Below, piece after piece: positions 8,828 to 20,138 of a DNA stretch of 64,000 nucleotides. Numbering within the stretch: the first letter of the stretch is position 1; every line of letters begins with the position of its first letter. Below the pieces are notes generated by a model. That model had not been told where the DNA came from. It saw nothing but the letters and a program-made list of their open reading frames with translations, and did not search any database. The stretch spans positions 806,001-870,000 of the forward strand of contig NZ_JTEO01000004.1 of NCBI RefSeq assembly GCF_024500045.1. The letters are read 5' to 3'. The translations under genes were made by a program, and so were the position numbers. Source of the DNA: Methanolobus chelungpuianus. GTDB lineage: Archaea; Halobacteriota; Methanosarcinia; Methanosarcinales; Methanosarcinaceae.

Positions 8828-9304
8828 TCAGTTTGCAAGTATGTTATCGGTTGTAAGTTCGAAAGTTTCCTCAACGCCATTCACATTGACCGTGTAGGTG
8901 CCTTTCTCAAGCCCGTAAACGTCAAGGGGTATTGTGTGCTCAAAGGGTACAAGGGCCTCTGTACACACTGCATCTCTCGGCCTTATTGTCTCAAGGTATA
9001 CGTCGAACGTATTTCCCTGTCTTTGAACGGTCGTTGCATTTTCATTTATCTGTGTGCAGCCGTCAGGGAGATTCCCTCTTGCAGCCACATGCACCTGCAC
9101 AGGGAAGGATTCAAGTATCCGGATATCGATCTCTTCAACAGAGGCAGTGCCGTAGAGGAATCCCTCATCGCCACTATCGTTCACTGTGTCGTTCATTGTA
9201 TTGTTCCCACTCTCGAAGCATCCCAAGGTCAGTGTAGTGACCGTAACTATGACTATCACGATCAGGACCATGATGCCAAGCATCGTATTTCCGCTATTTT
9301 TCAT
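8828..9304 (-). CDS. Secreted or membrane-anchored hypothetical protein
   Basis: 158 aa. An N-terminal hydrophobic helix (about residues 8-28) ends in LTLGCFESG, which may be a lipoprotein-type Cys or a simple anchor. A spacer rich in Asn, Thr, Asp and Gly (about 29-50) leads to an extracellular beta-rich domain (about 55-155) with the distinctive run ESFPVQVHVAARGNLPDGC and a second Cys in DAVCTEALVPFEHTI, possibly a disulfide pair. GGGAG lies 4-5 nt before the ATG. Convergent with the receiver gene. The domain looks conserved but I cannot assign a function. Confidence 0.7.
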   Translation of the reverse strand: MKNSGNTMLGIMVLIVIVIVTVTTLTLGCFESGNNTMNDTVNDSGDEGFLYGTASVEEIDIRILESFPVQVHVAARGNLPDGCTQINENATTVQRQGNTFDVYLETIRPRDAVCTEALVPFEHTIPLDVYGLEKGTYTVNVNGVEETFELTTDNILAN

Positions 9305-9430
9305 ATAACTCCCTCATATCTTCCGTAGTAATACTACTGACATCAGTGTATAAATCTCTTACTTAAACTGCGGATCTGATGGAAGTCTTCTACATGATGT
9401 GTTTTTAACCATTTGGAGCAAGCAGTGTCC

Positions 9431-10093
9431 TTAATTCTTCTGTGCATATTGCGCCAGTGACCGAAGTCTTTCAATGTATGAGCTGATCTCTGACCTTACC
9501 CTCTCCTCTGACATCTTTCCGGCTCCAAAGACGATATAAGAAGGCAATACTTCAAGTCCCGTGTACCCAAGCGTACAATGAGTGATATACCTGAGCAGTT
9601 CGTTTATGTCCCCGTGAGCTCCTCCTTTGGAATATAATGCTTCGTCTGCACCTGCTGTCATTACAAGCATGGCTTTTTTACCTCTGAGCAGACCCGCTTC
9701 GTACATACTCCCGGTTGCGGGGTTAAAGGCAAAACCTGCTGCAAAGACCCTGTCGATCCATCCCTTTATCATGGCAGGGAAGCCGGTGAAGTAAATAGGG
9801 AACTGGAATATGAGAATGTCAACCCATGTTACTTTTTCCATTTCGTCCATGATGTCCTTGGAAAATGTGCCTTTCTTGCTGGCATGCATCTGTTCCATAA
9901 ATGGGTTGAAGACATCTGTCCTTTTTGGCTGCAGGAAATCGCGCCTGTCAAGCACCGGCTTGAAGTCCATGGCAAACAGGTCCGAGAGCTTCACCTCATG
10001 ACCCTGCTCATCAAGTGTGCGCAAGGCCGCTTCCTTCATTGCCGAGTTAAATGATCTCGGTTCCGGATGTGCGAATATGTATAGTATCTTCAT
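9431..10093 (-). CDS. NAD(P)H quinone reductase-like flavoprotein (flavodoxin fold)
   Basis: 220 aa, matching the NQO1/MdaB family of FMN/FAD-dependent two-electron reductases. Evidence: the N-terminal strand and phosphate loop ILYIFAHPEPRSFNSAM, the ligand segment FQFPIYFTGFPAMIKGWIDRVF, and AMLVMTAGADEALYSKGGAHGD. The physiological acceptor is unknown; quinone-like, methanophenazine-like or xenobiotic acceptors are possible. The ATG lies a short distance downstream of AT-rich sequence with no strong ribosome binding site. Monocistronic, divergent from the alanine dehydrogenase gene. Confidence 0.88.
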   Translation of the reverse strand: MKILYIFAHPEPRSFNSAMKEAALRTLDEQGHEVKLSDLFAMDFKPVLDRRDFLQPKRTDVFNPFMEQMHASKKGTFSKDIMDEMEKVTWVDILIFQFPIYFTGFPAMIKGWIDRVFAAGFAFNPATGSMYEAGLLRGKKAMLVMTAGADEALYSKGGAHGDINELLRYITHCTLGYTGLEVLPSYIVFGAGKMSEERVRSEISSYIERLRSLAQYAQKN

Positions 10094-10282
10094 ATAAACC
10101 CCAATACATATCTTACACCTTGGCTATTTATCACTTGGGATTGGATAACGGCCTTACCTGGTCCTTTTGGCTGTTCGCTTTCCCATGTATTGGTACTGAG
10201 GACTTGCTTCTCCTGACTGCAGGCACAATGATTTTATCCGTTTGCTCTCAAGTTCCTGCTGTCAATCTGATGGAGTGTGTTC

Positions 10283-11263
10283 ATGGATATATTATGGCTG
10301 ACCCAGTCTGATGTAAAAAGCGCCCTTGATATGCCTTCTGCAATGGAGGCAGTTGAATCCGGGTTCAGAGAGCATGGTCTCAGGAAAGTGCAGATGCCAC
10401 CAAAATCCTATCTCTATTTCACGAAGCACAACGGCGACCTGCGGACCATGCCATCTTTTCTTGAAGGGCAGGACATAGCTGGTGTCAAGATAGTGAACGT
10501 GCACCCGGACAACAGGGAAAAGGGCCTCCCTACTGTCATGGCCGTAATTGTGCTCAATTCCACAGAAACCGGTGCACCTCTTGCAATAATGGACGGCACA
10601 TACCTGACCGATATGCGCACGGGTGCCGCTGGCGGTGTTGCAGTAAAATACCTGGCCCGCCAGGATTCCAGGGTCGTTGGCATGGTAGGCACCGGAGACC
10701 AGGCGCGCACGCAGTTACTGGCGCTATCTCAGTTCATGGATATAGAGGAGGTCAGGATCACATGCAGGAATATGAACAGCTGCGCTGGCTTCGAGAAAGA
10801 TATGGCCCCGGTGGTCAATTGCGACTTTGTCCGCACCGGCAGCATTAAAGAGGTATGCAGGTGTGACGTACTTGTAACGACCACCCCTGTCAGAAGTCCC
10901 ATCGTCAGGTCCGAATGGGTCAGCGAAGGTACGCATATCAACGCCATAGGCGCCGATGCCGTAGGAAAGCAGGAGCTTGAGTCTGCGCTGCTCAGGAGAG
11001 CAAAGGTGGTCGTTGACGATATAATTCAGGCATCCCATTCAGGCGAGGTGAATGTGCCCATATCCTCGGGAACTTTCTCGGAGGCCGATATCTATGCCGA
11101 ACTTGGCGAGGTTATCGCAGGCATCAAACCCGGAAGACGATCCCATGAAGAGATAACAATATTCGACTCCACGGGTCTTGCAGTACAGGATCTCGTGACT
11201 GCTGATATGGTCTACAGGAAGGCTCTGGAAAAAGGCATCGGGAAGAGGCTGGAACTGTTTTGA
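10283..11263 (+). CDS. ala: Alanine dehydrogenase of the ornithine cyclodeaminase/mu-crystallin family
   Basis: 326 aa. Archaeal members of this family reduce pyruvate and ammonia to L-alanine with NADH; others are ornithine cyclodeaminases. Seen here: QMPPKSYLYF with the substrate-binding Lys, PSFLEGQDIAGVKIVNVHP, DGTYLTDMRTGAAGGVA, and the dinucleotide-binding GMVGTGDQARTQL. A GTG at 10277 is in frame two codons earlier, but GGAG at 10272-10275 is correctly spaced only for the ATG at 10283, which I chose. The exact substrate (alanine or ornithine) is inferred from archaeal precedent and not proved by sequence. Confidence 0.85.
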   Translation: MDILWLTQSDVKSALDMPSAMEAVESGFREHGLRKVQMPPKSYLYFTKHNGDLRTMPSFLEGQDIAGVKIVNVHPDNREKGLPTVMAVIVLNSTETGAPLAIMDGTYLTDMRTGAAGGVAVKYLARQDSRVVGMVGTGDQARTQLLALSQFMDIEEVRITCRNMNSCAGFEKDMAPVVNCDFVRTGSIKEVCRCDVLVTTTPVRSPIVRSEWVSEGTHINAIGADAVGKQELESALLRRAKVVVDDIIQASHSGEVNVPISSGTFSEADIYAELGEVIAGIKPGRRSHEEITIFDSTGLAVQDLVTADMVYRKALEKGIGKRLELF

Positions 11264-13480
<2,217 letters not shown>

Positions 13481-13491
13481 GGTGAGGAAAA

Positions 13492-16005
13492 ATGGCAGAT
13501 GATACAGATAATGAGAATGTTCAGAACAGCGGTTCACCTGACGAACCGGGAGATGAGACCTCCTTTGACATCCAGCCTACGGAAACAGGCGAAAGGATAG
13601 TTCCTGTTCTCATTGAAGATGAGATGAGGAACTCTTTCATAGACTATGCGATGAGTGTTATCGTGAGCCGGGCACTGCCCGATGCGAGGGACGGCCTCAA
13701 GCCCGTGCACCGCAGGATACTGTACGCAATGAAAGAGGCAGGTATCACCCACGACAAGCCTTACAAGAAGTGTGCCCGTGTGGTGGGAGACGTGCTCGGT
13801 AAGTACCACCCCCACGGTGATACTGCGGTCTATGACTCCCTTGTGAGGATGGTGCAGGATTTCTCCCTGCGATATCCGCTCATTGACGGGCAGGGTAACT
13901 TCGGTTCCATTGACGGTGATTCGGCAGCTGCCATGCGTTACACTGAAGCACGCATGGACAAGATCGCGGATGAGATGCTCCTTGATATCGACAAGGAAAC
14001 GGTGTCCACTCAGCCCAACTACGACGGTTCCCTTCAGGAGCCTGTTGTGCTTCCCGCAAAACTGCCTAACCTGCTTGTCAATGGTTCCACAGGTATAGCC
14101 GTGGGCATGGCCACAAACATGGCTCCCCATAACCTTAGCGAAGTAATTGACGCAACGCTGATGCAGATCGATAACCCGGACGTCAGCATGAATGAACTGA
14201 TGAAGGTCATCAAGGGTCCGGATTTCCCCACAGGTGCTACCATCCTTGGTTCACAGGGCATAAGGGATGCATATGAGACGGGGCGCGGCAGGATACAGCT
14301 CCGGGCCGTTGCAGAGATAGAGGAGATGAAGAAGGATAAGAATGCCATAATCGTCACTGAGATACCCTACCAGGTTAACAAGGCCAAGCTCATAGAAAAT
14401 ATAGCAGAGCTTGTAAGGGACAAGAAGATAATAGGCGTTTCCGACCTGCGCGACGAGTCTGACCGTGAAGGCATCCGCGTGGTTATCGAACTTACCCGGG
14501 GAACCAATCCTAACGTAGTCCTGAACCAGCTTTACAAGCATACGCAGATGCAGACAACTTTCGGTATCATCAACCTGGCCCTTGTGGACAATGTTCCAAG
14601 AGAGCTGGGCCTGAAGGATATGCTGCGCATCTACCTGGAGCACCGCGTAGATGTTATCCAGAAGCGCACGCTGTTCCAGCTCAGGAAGGCCCAGGAGAGG
14701 GCCCATATCCTCAGGGGCCTCAAGATAGCCCTTGACCATCTGGATGCGGTCATAAGCCTCATCAGGTCTTCAAAGGATGTGGAAACCGCCCGGGCAGGTC
14801 TCATCAGTAACTTCGGCCTGGACGAGATACAGGCAAAAGCGATTCTTGACATGCGCCTGCAGAAGCTGACAGGACTTGAAAGGCAGAAGATAGAGGATGA
14901 ATACAACGAACTCATCAAGCTCATTGCCGAGCTGGAAGAGATCCTCAGTAGTGATGAAAAGAAATACAATATCATCAGGTCCGAACTTCTCGACCTGAAG
15001 GAGCGCTTCGGTGACGAACGGAGGACCAAGATAAAGGGATCTGTTGTTGAGATTGATACCGAGGACCTGATACCTGTTGAGGAAGTGGTTGTGACCATTA
15101 CCAACAGCGGCTATATCAAACGCCTTCCGGTGGATACCTATTCCCAGCAGCGCAGGGGAGGCAAAGGTATCATAGGCATGGAGACCAAGGATGAAGACTT
15201 CGTGACCGATATCTTCATAGCCTCGACCCATGACTATATCCTCTTCTTCACCACTAAGGGAAGGGTCTACTGGCAGAAGGTGTATGAGATACCAGAAGGC
15301 AGCAGGCAGTCCAGAGGCAAGGCCATAGTTAACCTGCTGGAACTGGGAGACGGCGAATCCGTCACAGCCATGATACCTGTGAGCGAGTTCTCCGAGGACA
15401 GTTACCTGTTCATGGCCACACGCATGGGCACTGTCAAGAAGAGCCAGCTGTCCGATTTCAGCAATCCCCGCAAGGCAGGCATTATAGCATTGATCCTTGA
15501 TGATGGTGATGAACTGGTGAACGTGGCACTCACAGACGGCTCAAAGGAAATGGTCATGGTCTCAAGGCATGGAAAAGCTATCAGGTTCTCTGAAACGGAC
15601 GTGCGTCCAATGGGCAGGAGTGCAAGGGGCGTGCGCGGAATGAAACTTGAGCCCGGGGATCTGGTCGTCAGCCTGGATGTGGTGGATGAGAGTGCATCAT
15701 TGCTTACAGTCACTGAGAATGGCTTTGGTAAGCGCACTGAGTTCGGTGAATACCGAACGCTGCACAGGGGCGGCCAGGGTGTGATTACTATCGTGACCAG
15801 CCTCCGGAACGGTCCTGTGATCAACGTCAAGTCCGTCAAGGATACCGATGAGATAATGCTCACAAGTTCCGAAGGTATTATTATCCGGATACCTGTAAAG
15901 GATATACGTGTCCAGGGCAGGAACACCCAGGGCGTCAAGATAATGGACGTGCGCCAGAAAGATAAAGTGGTAGGTGTTGCGAGGATAAGAGCAGACGGGG
16001 AATAA
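13492..16005 (+). CDS. gyrA: DNA gyrase subunit A
   Basis: 837 aa, DNA breakage-reunion subunit. Catalytic Tyr150 lies in [13 protein letters not shown]. The quinolone-determining segment [10 protein letters not shown] has Thr111 and Asp115 at the positions of E. coli Ser83 and Asp87. The C-terminal beta-pinwheel contains the GyrA box QRRGGKG, which separates true gyrase from topoisomerase IV. An acidic, Asp/Glu/Asn-rich extension of about 35 residues precedes the conserved core. Cotranscribed with gyrB. The short palindrome AATGCTTTTAAGCATT (16010-16025) follows the stop and may mark the transcript end, although no strong U-run comes after it. Confidence 0.98.
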   Translation: MADDTDNENVQNSGSPDEPGDETSFDIQPTETGERIVPVLIEDEMRNSFIDYAMSVIVSRALPDARDGLKPVHRRILYAMKEAGITHDKPYKKCARVVGDVLGKYHPHGDTAVYDSLVRMVQDFSLRYPLIDGQGNFGSIDGDSAAAMRYTEARMDKIADEMLLDIDKETVSTQPNYDGSLQEPVVLPAKLPNLLVNGSTGIAVGMATNMAPHNLSEVIDATLMQIDNPDVSMNELMKVIKGPDFPTGATILGSQGIRDAYETGRGRIQLRAVAEIEEMKKDKNAIIVTEIPYQVNKAKLIENIAELVRDKKIIGVSDLRDESDREGIRVVIELTRGTNPNVVLNQLYKHTQMQTTFGIINLALVDNVPRELGLKDMLRIYLEHRVDVIQKRTLFQLRKAQERAHILRGLKIALDHLDAVISLIRSSKDVETARAGLISNFGLDEIQAKAILDMRLQKLTGLERQKIEDEYNELIKLIAELEEILSSDEKKYNIIRSELLDLKERFGDERRTKIKGSVVEIDTEDLIPVEEVVVTITNSGYIKRLPVDTYSQQRRGGKGIIGMETKDEDFVTDIFIASTHDYILFFTTKGRVYWQKVYEIPEGSRQSRGKAIVNLLELGDGESVTAMIPVSEFSEDSYLFMATRMGTVKKSQLSDFSNPRKAGIIALILDDGDELVNVALTDGSKEMVMVSRHGKAIRFSETDVRPMGRSARGVRGMKLEPGDLVVSLDVVDESASLLTVTENGFGKRTEFGEYRTLHRGGQGVITIVTSLRNGPVINVKSVKDTDEIMLTSSEGIIIRIPVKDIRVQGRNTQGVKIMDVRQKDKVVGVARIRADGE

Positions 16006-16109
16006 TGTAAATGCTTTTAAGCATTGACCATGTTTAGTAGTCTATATACACACACGTCAAAATAATATTACACAGATGATGCTTTAGTATAATTTACAAG
16101 GATGATATT

Positions 16110-17006
16110 ATGGAACTTGAGAAATTAAGACACGGTACGGAACTTATCAAGCGCGGTTTTGCAAAGATGCAGAAAGGCGGCGTTATCATGGATGTCACAA
16201 CTCCCGAGCAGGCACGTATAGCAGAGGAGGCTGGAGCAGTTGCGGTCATGGCCCTTCAGGCAGTACCCGCTGATATCAGGAAGGCCGGTGGTGTTGCAAG
16301 GATGGCAGATCCGCAGATCATTGCCGATATTATCGACACCGTAACGATCCCGGTAATGGCAAAGGCACGCATAGGACACTTTGTGGAAGCCGAGATCCTG
16401 CAGGCACTTGGTGTTGACATGGTGGACGAGTCCGAAGTGCTCACCCCTGCTGACCACAAGTACCACATCGAGAAGACCGACTTTACTGTTCCTTTCGTAT
16501 GTGGTGCCAGGAACCTTGGCGAGGCCCTGCGCCGCATCAATGAGGGTGCTGCCATGATACGCACCAAGGGTGAGGCAGGTACCGGTGACGTCAGTGAGGC
16601 TGTCAAGCACATGAAGCAGATCATGGGAGAGGTACGCGCACTCAGGGGCATGACCAGGGAAGAGATGACCCGCGTGGCCCGTGAGATCGAAGCTCCCATA
16701 GAGCTTGTGCTCGAGACTGCTCAGATGCAGCGTCTGCCTGTGGTTAACTTTGCAGCAGGCGGTGTGGCCACGCCTGCAGATGCAGCCCTGATGATGCGCC
16801 TGGGTGCCGACGGTGTTTTCGTGGGCTCCGGCATATTCAAGGCGGAGATACCTGAAAAAATGGCAACAGCCATAGTAGAGGCAGTGAACAACTATGATAA
16901 CCCCGAAGTGCTTGCAGAGATCTCAAAGGGCATCGGCGCCGGCATGAAGGGCATAAGTGTTGACACCATCCCCCAGGAACAGGTTCTTCAGACACGCGGA
17001 TGGTAA
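16110..17006 (+). CDS. pdxS: Pyridoxal 5'-phosphate synthase subunit PdxS
   Basis: 298 aa (beta/alpha)8-barrel that builds PLP from ribose 5-phosphate, glyceraldehyde 3-phosphate and ammonia delivered by PdxT. Family sequences seen include [49 protein letters not shown] and [11 protein letters not shown], with the active-site lysines in the AKARIGH and RTKGE contexts. AAGGA lies 9 nt upstream of the ATG, and pdxT follows 42 nt downstream in the same operon. The DXP-independent PdxST route is usual for archaea. Confidence 0.98.
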   Translation: MELEKLRHGTELIKRGFAKMQKGGVIMDVTTPEQARIAEEAGAVAVMALQAVPADIRKAGGVARMADPQIIADIIDTVTIPVMAKARIGHFVEAEILQALGVDMVDESEVLTPADHKYHIEKTDFTVPFVCGARNLGEALRRINEGAAMIRTKGEAGTGDVSEAVKHMKQIMGEVRALRGMTREEMTRVAREIEAPIELVLETAQMQRLPVVNFAAGGVATPADAALMMRLGADGVFVGSGIFKAEIPEKMATAIVEAVNNYDNPEVLAEISKGIGAGMKGISVDTIPQEQVLQTRGW

Positions 17007-17048
17007 TACCCATCCTCCATTCTTTTTTAGTTCAATAACGGTGTTTTC

Positions 17049-17642
17049 ATGCGTATTGGTGTTATCGCCATTCAGGGTGACGTCTCCGAGCATGTGGACG
17101 CTCTTGCCAGAGCGCTTGAGGAACGTGGCAGGCCTGCCGATATCGTGACAATAAAGCACAAAGGTATTGTACCGCAGTGTGATGCGCTTGTCCTTCCCGG
17201 AGGAGAGAGCACCACCCTTGGCCGCCTGCTGATCCGTGAAGGCATTGCAGACGAGATCAGGCAGATGCACCGGTCAGGAAAACCCATCATGGGCACCTGT
17301 GCAGGTCTGATCCTGCTTGCAAGCGAGGGCGACGAGCAGGTCAGAAAGACCCATCAGCATCTGCTGGGCATTATGGACACAAAGGTGAACCGCAATGCAT
17401 TCGGAAGGCAGCGCGAGTCCTTTGAGACGGAACTTGGGCTTCCTTTCCTTGACTCACCTTACAACGCTGTCTTCATCAGGGCTCCGGGTATCGTAGAATG
17501 CGGGGACGGTGTAAAGGTGCTCGCCCGAATCGATGATATGGTAGTGGCAGCCGAGCAGGGTAATCTGCTGGCGCTCGCTTTCCATCCAGAACTTACCCGG
17601 GATTCAAGGGTTCACCAGTATTTCCTGGATAAGCTGTTCTGA
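17049..17642 (+). CDS. pdxT: Pyridoxal 5'-phosphate synthase glutaminase subunit PdxT
   Basis: 197 aa class I glutamine amidotransferase that feeds ammonia to PdxS. Nucleophile Cys84 in MGTCAGLILLA, the family loop LPGGESTTLGRLL and the C-terminal catalytic AFHPELTRD are all present. A GGTG lies 6 nt before the ATG. The stop is followed by CTCTTTTTCCTTCTTTT, a U-rich tract without a hairpin that probably ends the pdxST transcript. Confidence 0.98.
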   Translation: MRIGVIAIQGDVSEHVDALARALEERGRPADIVTIKHKGIVPQCDALVLPGGESTTLGRLLIREGIADEIRQMHRSGKPIMGTCAGLILLASEGDEQVRKTHQHLLGIMDTKVNRNAFGRQRESFETELGLPFLDSPYNAVFIRAPGIVECGDGVKVLARIDDMVVAAEQGNLLALAFHPELTRDSRVHQYFLDKLF

Positions 17643-17753
17643 TAACCTCTTTTTCCTTCTTTTGCTATTAAGGCATTACTGATGAAAAAGTTTAAACTTC
17701 ATTGGCGTGTAGATTATCTGACTCTTTTATTTTGATATGCAGAGGTGACATCA

Positions 17754-18161
17754 ATGGTAAAGTTAACAGATGAGATGAAAGCAGAATTTGCAAAGATGAA
17801 GATATTCCCATTCGCAACAGCCTCAAAGGATGGCGTGCCAAACGTCATTCCTATAGGGATGTGCTATCTTCAGGAAGACGCAGAAACCCTGTGGATCGTT
17901 GACAATTTCTTCCTTAAAACCATGGAGAACCTCAGGGCAAACCCGAAGGGTGCTATCTATGTGTGGGGACCTGAGATCAACGGCTGCTTCCAGATAAAAG
18001 GTGACATCAAGATCATAGACCGCGGTGAGGAATATGATGAGATGCGCAAGATCGTAAAGGCAAAGAGTGACCGCTTCCCTGCCAGGTATCTTATAAAAAT
18101 GAAGATCACAGATGTCTTTGAGTGCAAAAGCGGCCCGGATGCAGGGAAGAAACTGCTCTGA
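17754..18161 (+). CDS. Pyridoxamine 5'-phosphate oxidase-like flavoprotein
   Basis: 135 aa split-beta-barrel protein of the FMN-binding PNPOx-like superfamily (FPFATASKDGVPNVIPIG, LWIVDNFFLKTMENLRANP). True PNPOx oxidises pyridoxamine phosphate, but most small archaeal members are of unknown or FMN/F420-related function, so linkage to the neighbouring pdxST is only suggestive. An in-frame GTG at 17745 exists, but it lies inside the ribosome binding site GAGGTGA (17742-17748), which is correctly spaced for the ATG at 17754. AAGTTTAAACTT, a perfect 12-bp palindrome at 17688-17699, covers the likely TATA region. U-runs follow the stop (18175-18199). Confidence 0.8.
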   Translation: MVKLTDEMKAEFAKMKIFPFATASKDGVPNVIPIGMCYLQEDAETLWIVDNFFLKTMENLRANPKGAIYVWGPEINGCFQIKGDIKIIDRGEEYDEMRKIVKAKSDRFPARYLIKMKITDVFECKSGPDAGKKLL

Positions 18162-18271
18162 TCTGCTTTCCTATCTTTTTTTGTACTGGTTTTTTTCCAG
18201 ATTATATAATCCAAGCAATATATTTATATTAAAGAGCACAATCTCATTTATCTATCCGATATAGTGATCAA

Positions 18272-19609
18272 ATGAGACTGTCCAGGATTCCCCGCAGCTT
18301 CACAGGCTCCCTCTCCTATGCCCTGCTGAACAGGGCAGGCGGAACAAGCGGAGCTGTTTTCCAGATATACTCGCTTGTCTGGATAATGTGGCTGGCCTTC
18401 TTCATGGTTTTCATGCTGTACCAGCAGTCTTATTCTCCTGTTCTTCAGCCACTTGCTAATTTCCTGATGCCTTCATGGAGCGCTTTGCCTGCTGACGGAA
18501 CAGCAGTCCGGCTGCCTGTCTTCCTGTTATCTCTTACGCTCTTTGTGATGGTCCCTTATGTGCCGGTTCATGTATTCTGGATATATGAGGGCAGGATGGG
18601 AATAAGCAGGAGGAGGCTCAGGGGTGCCCAGGTATGTGAAGCAGCGGTAGTGGACTGTAATCTTTCCGGTAGTCTCGAACTGGGGTTTCCCTGCACAGTA
18701 ACTTTCCGGGTGAGCAATCCAAGTGATACCGATATGGGGAATGTATGGCTCAGGTGGGTCTTTCCCGGGATTTTTAGATGCGATTCTCCCCAGGTCCGCC
18801 TTGGTACCGTGAGAGCAGGGTCTTCAGGATATGTGTCCATGCCTTTTGTCCCCCTGCATACGGGAAAGACATCTCTGGGGTCGGCAGATCTGTATTTTGA
18901 GATACGCAGGCAGCAGTACACAAAATACAACATTCCCCAGGGAGTGTGTACTGTCATTTGTTCTTCCATCTATGTAAACACAAGTGTCCCTGAAGTCCTG
19001 CAATTCGGAGAAGAAACGGTTTTGGGAATCTATCTTGCTAACAGGCTCCCCTGCCCCCTGGACGATGTGCAGGTAAAGTGCTGTCTGAGGGACGGGATAG
19101 CCCCGGGTCACATTGTGCTAAGCTCAGGCACTCTGCATCCGGGGTCCAGACAGATGCTGAGCCTCAGTATTGTCCCGAAGATCATCGGCGAGTTCAGCCC
19201 TGGCCATTTTGAGGTTCAGTTCAGGCTCGGTGCTAATGCATGCACCGCAGGACCCGAGGAACTTGGTGTGCAGCGTGTGCTCGCCCCCGAACTTTATGTC
19301 CGTATGAACACGCCGGACACCTTCTACAAGGGAATCCCGGCATCCCTCGGTTTTATCGTTGAGAACCGCTCTGAAGAGCCCCTGTCAAATATAAGTCTTT
19401 CAAGCTGCTTCTCTTCACAGATCGAGTGTGAGATGCCGACTATATGCATTGAAGGCCTGCTGCCCTCCTCCTCCAGGTATGCATCCCTTACCATCAGGCC
19501 TCTGACAAGCGGAAAGACTGATCTTGGGAACCTGAATGTGTCTTTTGAAGTAAACGGTATCCCGTGCAGGATGGAACCAATAGTGCTTGGTGTGCACAGG
19601 ATCAATTAG
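18272..19609 (+). CDS. Membrane-anchored protein with three tandem beta-sandwich-like domains
   Basis: 445 aa, no family recognised by name. Two transmembrane segments (about residues 30-52 and 80-105) anchor three repeated units of about 90 residues (about 130-215, 235-330, 345-440). Each unit begins with a phrase like LELGFPCTVTFRVSNPS, LQFGEETVLGIYLANRLP or FYKGIPASLGFIVENRSEE, passes L(G/P)xGS-type turns, and ends with GKTSLGSADLYFEI, GEFSPGHFEVQF or GKTDLGNLNVSFEV. This resembles CARDB/Ig-like adhesion or DUF58-neighbour domains. Likely exposed at the cell surface; role unknown. TATA-like TTTATATTAAAG is at about 18223. The gene is convergent with rps6e. Confidence 0.75.
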   Translation: MRLSRIPRSFTGSLSYALLNRAGGTSGAVFQIYSLVWIMWLAFFMVFMLYQQSYSPVLQPLANFLMPSWSALPADGTAVRLPVFLLSLTLFVMVPYVPVHVFWIYEGRMGISRRRLRGAQVCEAAVVDCNLSGSLELGFPCTVTFRVSNPSDTDMGNVWLRWVFPGIFRCDSPQVRLGTVRAGSSGYVSMPFVPLHTGKTSLGSADLYFEIRRQQYTKYNIPQGVCTVICSSIYVNTSVPEVLQFGEETVLGIYLANRLPCPLDDVQVKCCLRDGIAPGHIVLSSGTLHPGSRQMLSLSIVPKIIGEFSPGHFEVQFRLGANACTAGPEELGVQRVLAPELYVRMNTPDTFYKGIPASLGFIVENRSEEPLSNISLSSCFSSQIECEMPTICIEGLLPSSSRYASLTIRPLTSGKTDLGNLNVSFEVNGIPCRMEPIVLGVHRIN

Positions 19610-19633
19610 AATCAGGGATGCTAAAAACAAGTT

Positions 19634-19678
19634 AAAAAATGAATGAGAAAGTTGTTGCAAAGAGTGATCGCTCACTCT
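19634..19678 (-). terminator. Terminator of the ribosomal/infB operon
   Basis: On the minus strand the 7-bp perfect stem AGAGTGA/TCACTCT (forward 19661-19667 with 19672-19678) has a GCGA-type tetraloop and includes the rps6e stop codon (19672-19674). It is followed downstream by a U-rich stretch (forward A-run at about 19634-19639). Confidence 0.55.
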
Positions 19679-20067
19679 TCTGCTGCTTCGCCGCCGCCGA
19701 CAATAGCTTCAATCGCCTTGTCGCCATATTCCACAACAACAGTGTTGACCTGTATGATGTCAGGGGCGATCTCTCTTCCGCGCATCATCTTTCTGCGGCG
19801 GACGCCACTTGATACAGGGGAGTAACCTACGCCCTGTGCAACAAGGACCTTCTGTCTCCTCGGGCCGGGGATCTCAGGTCTCATGACCATGCCGCTCTTG
19901 TCGCTTCCGCCTGTGATCTTCAGTGCATAGCCTGGAAGTCCAACGATCGCGCCGTCCACTGTCTGGCCTATGGATTTTCCGATAAGCTTGTTAGCCTCGG
20001 GTCCTGTTACATTGAACTGGTATGATTTTGTCTTCGGGTCTGATACTACTACTTTGAAATCTGCCAT
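19672..20067 (-). CDS. rps6e: Small-subunit ribosomal protein eS6
   Basis: 131 aa, the archaeal short form of eS6. Recognised from [59 protein letters not shown] and [16 protein letters not shown] low-complexity acidic Gly/Glu/Ala tail ends the protein. Last gene of the rpl7ae-rps28e-rpl24e-ndk-infB-rps6e cluster, 71 nt after infB. Confidence 0.97.
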   Translation of the reverse strand: MADFKVVVSDPKTKSYQFNVTGPEANKLIGKSIGQTVDGAIVGLPGYALKITGGSDKSGMVMRPEIPGPRRQKVLVAQGVGYSPVSSGVRRRKMMRGREIAPDIIQVNTVVVEYGDKAIEAIVGGGEAAEE

Positions 20068-20138
20068 ATTTATTCCTCCAATTTTTTGTTCGTTCCTACG
20101 TTCCTGTGATGCTTATGATCGTGCGCTGCCCTGACTGC

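Noticed and set aside
10051..10311. 86-aa plus-strand frame before the alanine dehydrogenase gene
   Set aside because: Overlaps both flanking genes, no binding site, composition unlike coding sequence.
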